From: Hypericum androsaemum | Taxonomy: Eukaryota > Streptophyta > Magnoliopsida > Malpighiales > Hypericaceae | Length of the DNA stretch: 64,000 nt | Assembly (NCBI GenBank): GCA_963995505.1 | Contig: OZ023182.1 | Coordinates: 8,238,707-8,302,706, forward strand | Direction: 5' to 3' | In this document: positions 57,810-64,000 of the stretch, one piece after another | Layout of the letters: every line of letters begins with the position of its first letter | How positions within the stretch are numbered: the stretch's first letter is position 1 | Notes under the pieces: model-generated | Database searches by the model: none | Told to the model about the DNA's origin: nothing | The model's input: only the letters and a program-made list of their open reading frames with translations | Position numbers and translations under genes: made by a program

Positions 57810-58946
57810 TCAAATTGTGGCATTAAACAACTTACGAGTCCCAATCAGCCACTCTTCAATTATTAGTTTTAGCTAGTTGCCCCCGGTTTAGAGTCATTAT
57901 ATGAGGCCAATGGGACTCATTAGCTAATTATTAAATCTTAACCCCATTTTTCTCTACCTCTTATCGAGCACCAACTCCACGTCCAGTCCTGATGGGAGGT
58001 ATAATCAAGAGATTCCGAATTTATTATCATTTGAATTAATTCTCATCGGTAATCTATGTATCGTTCTTCAAGTGACTTATATTCTCGATGCTTAATTTGT
58101 GTATAGTAGGATATCTAGTGGTATAATATAAGATGGTGATCATCATGTGGTAGTATATGGAATGTACTAGTACCGGAAATTATGGAAGATGAAACGCTTG
58201 GCTTATTGAAATCTAATATTTAGAGTCGGATAATGTTTATTCGCACACTCTAAATAAGTATTGACTCATTCAATTACGACTTTTCCATTTGGATGCTATG
58301 TTTTCAATTAGTGAGAGTAGGTTCCAGTCCTCCATCTTACAAGTCACAAGCTGGGAATTGACTTTTGTGCGTCGAATTGTAGAAATATATTAGTTATTCT
58401 GACAGAAATTATCGGCCTAGATTAGAGAGCCAGCTGTATATTTCACTGTTTCACCTCAAAAGCCTTCAAATTACTTTTAAAAAAAGCTTTCAAATTTAAG
58501 CTAACAGACAAGACGACTTTATATGTTTGACCACTATCAACATTTTCATGTGCTTATACAAGTGAAGGTTACGTATCACCCGGTGAACTTAGACGTAACA
58601 AGAACATGGTAGGACCCATCAATTTCCTGATAATATAATTTTTTTATAAAGATCAACTGAATATAGACTTGACGAACGATTTTTTCTTTTATGTAGATAT
58701 ATTATTGACCATGGTATAGATATTTACGTATTTACAAATATCCCGTGTTAAATTTTTCATGCAATATTGCATCCGCACACCACAAACAATTATGGTTAGA
58801 TTTCTTGAAATTATATAAGTTTATATCTTGTCATTGGACCGAATGCATCTATTGGTCCGGGTTGAGTTGAAAATTTGTGGTGAAGAACAAGAAGCTCGTA
58901 CTTTCCTTCTAGATATTTCTTGAGATATTCATTTATGATTTTAAAG
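57810..58946. other. 3' flank of the ERF gene
   Basis: AT-rich, nothing else recognised. One TSD copy of the LINE lies at 58947-58961. Confidence 0.4.
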
Positions 58947-58961
58947 ATGTAAGTTCTAAAT

Positions 58962-60887
58962 GTTTTGAGGAGCAGATACTTCCCACGCCACTCGATGATG
59001 GAAGCTCAGGGGGGACATAACAGCAGTTATCTTTGGAGGAGTATTCATGCAGGTATTTCATTGCTGAAACAGGGTCTTGAGTGGCGAATTGGGGATGGGA
59101 GTCAAGTCAGAATTTGGGATGACAGATGGATCCCAGCTACGGAGACAGGGTCCCCAACTTATTATCGACCAGGGTCGGATGCTCTTATTTTTGTATCAGA
59201 ATTATTGCAGGAGGATAGGTCAGGATGGGATACTTCACGGTTAGCAGAGTTATTTTCTCCCGAGGATGCTCAAAAAATTCAGGCTATTCAAATTAGTAGT
59301 AGGAGGCCGTCTGACATGGTGAGGTGGAGCTTTACAGGAGATGGTTGTTATAGTGTTCGGAGTGGGTATCGGGTCGACTTTGACATGTGGTGGCATGCAT
59401 CAGACTTCTCCGCGGTTCAGGGTTTAGGCAAGACTTTGTGGAGTAGGGTTTGGGCTCTTGATTGTCCCCCACGTGTTAAGACTACTATCTGGCATATTCT
59501 GGACAACAATTTATCGGTTAGGGAAAATCTGAGGCGTAGGGGAATGGATACTGATGAGGCGTGCCCAGGGTGCGGATTATGCTCGGAAATGATATGTCAT
59601 CTATTTTTTAACTGTCCTTGGTCACTGAGAGTTTGGGAAGATGCAGGGGTTCTACTAGGCGGGGGGCAAATTCAGAGCATTGCGCAAGGATTTGAAGCTT
59701 TATTAGCGGTGGGGGATTTGTTAGAACAGAGTAGGAGGGCAGTGATCTTGTGGAGTTTATGAAAGTTGAGGAATATGCTGGTGTTCCAACCGGAAGTGGA
59801 ATGCGACTTAAAGCAGGGGATCTCAGAGGGTATCAAATTTTGGAATGATTACTTGGTGGTGAATGAGCAGAGAGTGAAGAAGAGTTGTGGTAAACAGGTG
59901 CGATGGGAGCCTCCAGAGGGGGGATGTTTTAAAATAAATGTGGACGGCGGATTCTTGGATGGTGAGGAGGGTCAGATTGGAGTGGTAATACGTGATAGCT
60001 TGGGACACTTTGTGGCAGCCCTGGTCAAAAGGATTCTGTACGTCTCCCACCCGACTGTGCTTGAAGGAATTGGTATGAGAGAGGGTTTGGAGTTTCGCAT
60101 ATCGATGGGCCTGAGACAAGTGGTTATTGAGTCAGATTGTTTACCCGTGGTGGTGGCATTCAGGAATCACTTGAGGGATAGAAGCGACCTTGCCGTTATT
60201 GTTGAGGATGGAATACACCTAATGGAGCGGTTCGAGAGGGTCCGGATATCACATGTTGGGAGAGATGGAAACAAGGTGGCCCACACATTAGCTAAAAAAC
60301 GGATCAACTCAGGTGCAACTCATGAGTTTTTTTCAGCCCCACCGGTCGAGGTGGCAACTGTCATCGAGCAGGAGCAGTTCAGTAGAGGCTGAGGCGACCA
60401 AGTAGGCTAGGTCTGGGGTGGGTTGGGGTCGTGGTGGGTTTGGGAGGGCTTTTTTGGGTTTTGTTTGGGGAATGGGGGTAAAAGGGGCAATACGTAGCAT
60501 TCATTTCCATGCGGTGTTATCGCTGTGTGCTCTTTTCCTAGTCCGGTTTTTTCCCATTCGGGGTGGGTTTTCTGGATTAGGTTTTTAACGAGGCCAGCGG
60601 CTGCAACCTCCTTGGAGGGGAATGGTGCGTATTGATGGCTAGATCTAGGTGGGTAGTGTCCGCGTACTATTGTACGTTTTTGGACCTCAGGAAGGGTAGT
60701 TTAGAGTAGTTTTCTTTTGTAGGGCCAGGCGGTGGGTGGTGGGCCTAGGTGGGTAGTGACTGCTGTGTGCTATTGTGCATAGCAGTGCCTAGGATCGTTT
60801 AGCTGTGAGCTGATTTGTATGCGTTATTCGATGTAATGGTCTTTGCTCTTTATCAATGGAATGAATCTTTTGCCCCGCAAAAAAAAA
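58962..60887 (+). mobile_element. 5'-truncated L1 LINE with a 15-bp target duplication
   Basis: ATGTAAGTTCTAAAT occurs at 58947-58961 and 60888-60902. The body ends with a run of A (60879-60887). It holds the last part of ORF2: the end of the RT domain, zf-RVT and RNase H, then a 3' UTR (60393-60878) with two GGTGGGTAGTG phrases. Truncation at the 5' end is the usual result of target-primed reverse transcription. Confidence 0.95.
58965..60392 (+). pseudogene. LINE ORF2 C-terminal part (zf-RVT and RNase H), one stop
   Basis: One frame, broken by a single TGA at 59760-59762 after VILWSL, where the family has Trp. First part: RYFPRHS..EAQ, EWRIGDGSQVRIWDDRWIP, WSFTGDGCYSVRSGYR and the zf-RVT CPGCG..CHLFFNCPW. 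Second part: RNase H with INVDGG, IGVVIRDSLGHFVAA, the Glu in VLEGIGMREGLEF, IESDC, and HVGRDGNKVAHTLAK. Stop at 60390. Confidence 0.93.
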
Positions 60888-60902
60888 ATGTAAGTTCTAA
60901 AT

Positions 60903-62380
60903 TCTTGAGATCAATATGCATTAATTACCCGAAAAATATAACTACTGTGTTCCTATTACTGTTTGGGAGACCAAATGGATGCTGTAACGACATATCGACA
61001 ACTAAGGCCACCTCACTCGTTAATATAATACAATGAACATTTAAAGTATATAATCTTGTCATTTTACAAAATATAGACTAAATAATTGTGCTTGACTCTA
61101 GCATAAATTAAGGTAATTGCCTTCTTTGTATTGATTTTTTTACAAACATATTTTGTTTCATCTTGATAGATGATTTTCATAAAATAAATTGTTTTCTAAG
61201 TATAGAGGGGTATTTAACTTTTGCATGTTAGAGTGTCGTAATAAATAAAAATGAGTATTTGAAAATTTTTATTCTTATAGTTACTAGTAATGTATAATAT
61301 GTGTACTCGTTAGAACCTTGTGGGACTAAATTATGATAACACCGGTATTCAACTTTACTTTTGCCATTGATATACGAAACACCTAAATTTGTCCATGGTT
61401 CTACATTAGAACATCGTATATTTTTAATCTTCGAAATATAAAATCTTCTTTTTTATATAATATATGGTATCATACTACAATATGATCATTAATTGATTTT
61501 TTTACTTGTTCTCTCTAGTCTCTTCCCTCTAAAAGTGTAAGTAACTTAGATTATCCTAGAGTCTAGCTCAATTATTTTTTGACAACTTTTTTAATTAATG
61601 ACAAAATTTTATATCTTAAATATTCATTGTACAATATTAGTGAGGTGACTTTTTTTTGGGTCAAATTAATGAGGTGACTTTAGTTGTCCATATGTCACTA
61701 ATTAATTAGTTAAAACATATCAAATCATCAATGACTTATATCTAGGGAGTAACATAAAGTTTCTCTACCTTTGCACTTTGATGTCCCGGGACAAAAGCAG
61801 GAAAAAAGGAGGTTTTAGTCAATAAAAAGGGACTTTCTAAGCGTTTTTTTCTCAAAGTTACTTACGGCCAACAACTCCATCCCGCGATTCTTATCACTAA
61901 AACGAGGAGCCTCAAAAAAACGTATGTAAAATTTTTATTACCCACCAAATAAAAAATATTGTCAAATGTGCACGAGACAACAATACACCTATAATTTATG
62001 AAAATACATTGACATTATTTTCCTAATTACACTCTTGTATAGTAATTATCAACGATCTCAAAAATTGAATCCGATTGTGGAGTAAAAAATAGCTCCTTAA
62101 TGTAAAGTAAATCCAAATATTTGTTTTAATAAAAAAATTAGGATACTTATGAGCAACTTATGATGGTCAAACCGTATGAAATGATAAATTTAGATTATTA
62201 ATCTTTTAATAAATGTAATAGAAATGAAATAAACGATATAAAACCACCATAATTATGGCTCGAAAAAATCCTAACCATTACAATTATAAATTTTTTCTAA
62301 TATTCAGTGATTTTGTAATAGGGCATTGACATGCACAGAAACCTGAGTTCCCATGGAACGTGGCAAATGGAAATAGACCC
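60903..62380. other. AT-rich intergenic region
   Basis: No gene or bounded element recognised. Confidence 0.4.
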
Positions 62381-62885
62381 AAAGGGTGCGTGGCTTTTTT
62401 CTTGGGTCTGTCAGGAGTTTTTTTCCCGATAAAATTTAAGGAGGTTGCTCAAAATCCTAGAGTTCTAGGGCACCAAATTCGGTCCTGGACATGTATTTTT
62501 GTCCAGGACTGTTATGACACACGCAATAGATTAGTCAGTTATGATGTAATGGGTTGCTCAGTTATGATATAATAGTTTGACATGTGCTGGGTTAATCAAT
62601 TATGATACAATTGTTCGACATGCACTGGGTTGGTCAGTTATGATGTAATGTGTTGCTCAGTTATGATGAAATGGTTCGACACGCGCTGGGTTGGTCAATT
62701 CAACATACGCTAGGTTGGTTAGCTATGATACAATAGTTTGGTTCGACACGCACTGGGTTGATCAGTTATGATATAATGGTTCACCTAGTTATGATAAAAT
62801 AGTTCAAACAGTTATGATGAAACAGTTCATTTTTTTCAGGACGGTCCTGGACAAGGGGATCCAAGACCAAATGTGGTCCCGAGTT
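62381..62885. repeat. Clustered CAGTTATGAT repeats with inverted flanks
   Basis: Nine variants of (T)CAGTTATGAT(G/A)(T/A)AAT(G)G between 62536 and 62822, separated by GGTTCGACACGCGCTGGGTT-like phrases. The left side has TTTGTCCAGGACTG and the right side CGGTCCTGGACAAGG, so the cluster is partly bracketed by inverted copies of GTCCAGGAC. No target duplication found. Confidence 0.6.
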
Positions 62886-63467
62886 TTACACGGTATTAGA
62901 TTTTATTCTTTTTCTAAGTAAAATTTTCTATTTTTGTAAGAGATGTGAGAATTGGCCGACCGATCTCTCAAAAATAAGGTAGGATTCGTTGTCATCCTAT
63001 TTACGGAAAGTTGGTTATCACGAGTTTAAATATGACCAAATTAAAGACTCTTTGAGTTCTCTGAAGTTGGGCTAAGAAGAAAACTGCTTTCGGACTTTTC
63101 AGCTTAATTTCAAATTTCTTAATAATTAAATATCTTTATAAGAAAAAACCTTTATGTACTATGTACGCACAAAGGTAAATCCAAGAAACCAATTTTACGT
63201 ATCAATTTGGTGAGCAATTGTTACAGATTAATCATAAAAATCAAGTTTCGAACGAATTTTATTAGTACAATTGTGTTGAAGCTTTACGAGAATAATTTTA
63301 CTTTTGATGAAGGTTCGAATGAATCGAGCCTAAATTAATTGACATGTTATATATTTGGATTTTGGAAGATTTTGACAAAAAAAACTTGTTCAATAAATGT
63401 AAATGATTTGTCTGGGGAATAGTAGAATCTCCTAAAGGAGCCCAATCATCACATGTGCGTAATTAAC
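62886..63467. other. Intergenic
   Basis: Nothing recognised except the TSD of the following LINE at its right edge. Confidence 0.35.
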
Positions 63468-63479
63468 ATGTAGAATATG

Positions 63480-63948
63480 CGCCTGTGGTGTTTTTTACTA
63501 ACAAGTTGGGTGTTTCTTGGTGTATGGGTGGATGGATTCACTCATCTTTGGATTAATGGGAGGAATTGGTAAGAAACAATATGTTGAAGAAAGTCTGGTC
63601 TTCGATTTTTGCTACGGTCTTTTGGAGACTTTGATTATTACGCAACGAAATTATCTTCAATGAAAGTAATGTCTATTTCGAACTTCTCCTACATTCGATT
63701 CTCTTCCATTTCCAGGAGTAGTTCACTTGGTCGAATATCTCTACCGTGTTCGCTCACCAGGATTTAGGTCTCTTTCTGTCTTCCAATGGATTTGGGTAGA
63801 CTTTGTAGAGGCTTCTTTTGTATGTAGGGGCTTTCTTTTGGGGTTCTATGTGAGTGGGGGTTCTGTTGTAATGTAGAACCCATATAGGAACCTTGTAAAT
63901 ACCTCATTCTTTTCTCTTAATACAACTTTACTTATAAAAAATATATAT
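63480..63948 (+). mobile_element. Short 5'-truncated L1 LINE with target duplication
   Basis: ATGTAGAATATG occurs at 63468-63479 and 63949-63960. The body encodes decayed ORF2 end sequence (FWRL, stop, LLRNEIIFNE) and a 3' UTR (about 63745-63930), and ends in ATAAAAAATATATAT. The reading frame is broken by several stops. Confidence 0.85.
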
Positions 63949-64000
63949 ATGTAGAATATGAGACCAAAAGAGGTGTAATTTTTGGTGTAAATTTATCTTT

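Overview
The window is nuclear DNA from a flowering plant, most likely a eudicot. Genes are split by many short GT-AG introns, intergenic DNA is AT-rich, and the repeats are typical plant families: Tat-type Ty3/gypsy, Copia, Cassandra TRIM, TR-GAG, long-TIR MULE-like elements, L1 LINEs and a SINE. There are no bacterial operons or CRISPR arrays. The species cannot be named from the sequence alone.

Host genes, left to right: a small PNRC/Edc1-like proline-rich gene (3566-4030, -); a ten-exon receptor-like kinase (17183-20136, +) convergent with an eleven-exon plastid aspartate aminotransferase (20678-23908, -); two paralogous ribosomal protein eL39 genes (27314-27682 and 46408-46795, both -); and an AP2/ERF gene of the ERF003 type (57097-57809, +). 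All carry intact reading frames once spliced. An unrecognised ORF pair lies at 10697-11868 (-).

The rest is layered mobile DNA. A tandem segmental duplication of several kb carries the two eL39 genes (unit A about 25087-45808, unit B about 46036-50619). Because each unit shows the uninterrupted site for insertions in the other, element ends and target duplications can be read directly. Unit A took in a TRIM/Copia chimera, two MULE-like MITEs, a truncated LINE and a complete 15.7-kb Tat retrotransposon (29331-45020, TSD GGTTA). Unit B took in a 98-bp SINE and a nested pair of DNA-transposon-like insertions. Outside the duplication lie a solo Copia LTR (188-1560), a long-TIR element (2193-3118), a complete TR-GAG element (7034-9246), a TRIM, a 566-bp MITE, an RNase H pseudogene, an internally deleted Copia element (53673-55162), a complete Cassandra (55328-55902) and two 5'-truncated L1 copies (58962-60887, 63480-63948).

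The most remarkable object is the Tat element. Besides decayed gag-pol with two RNase H domains, it carries on the opposite strand a six-exon gene with a plant mobile domain. Its five introns all obey GT-AG and keep one reading frame of about 981 codons, broken only by one TAA. A dense tandem-repeat array lies between its gag and protease, and its LTRs hold a palindromic array with different copy number at the two ends.
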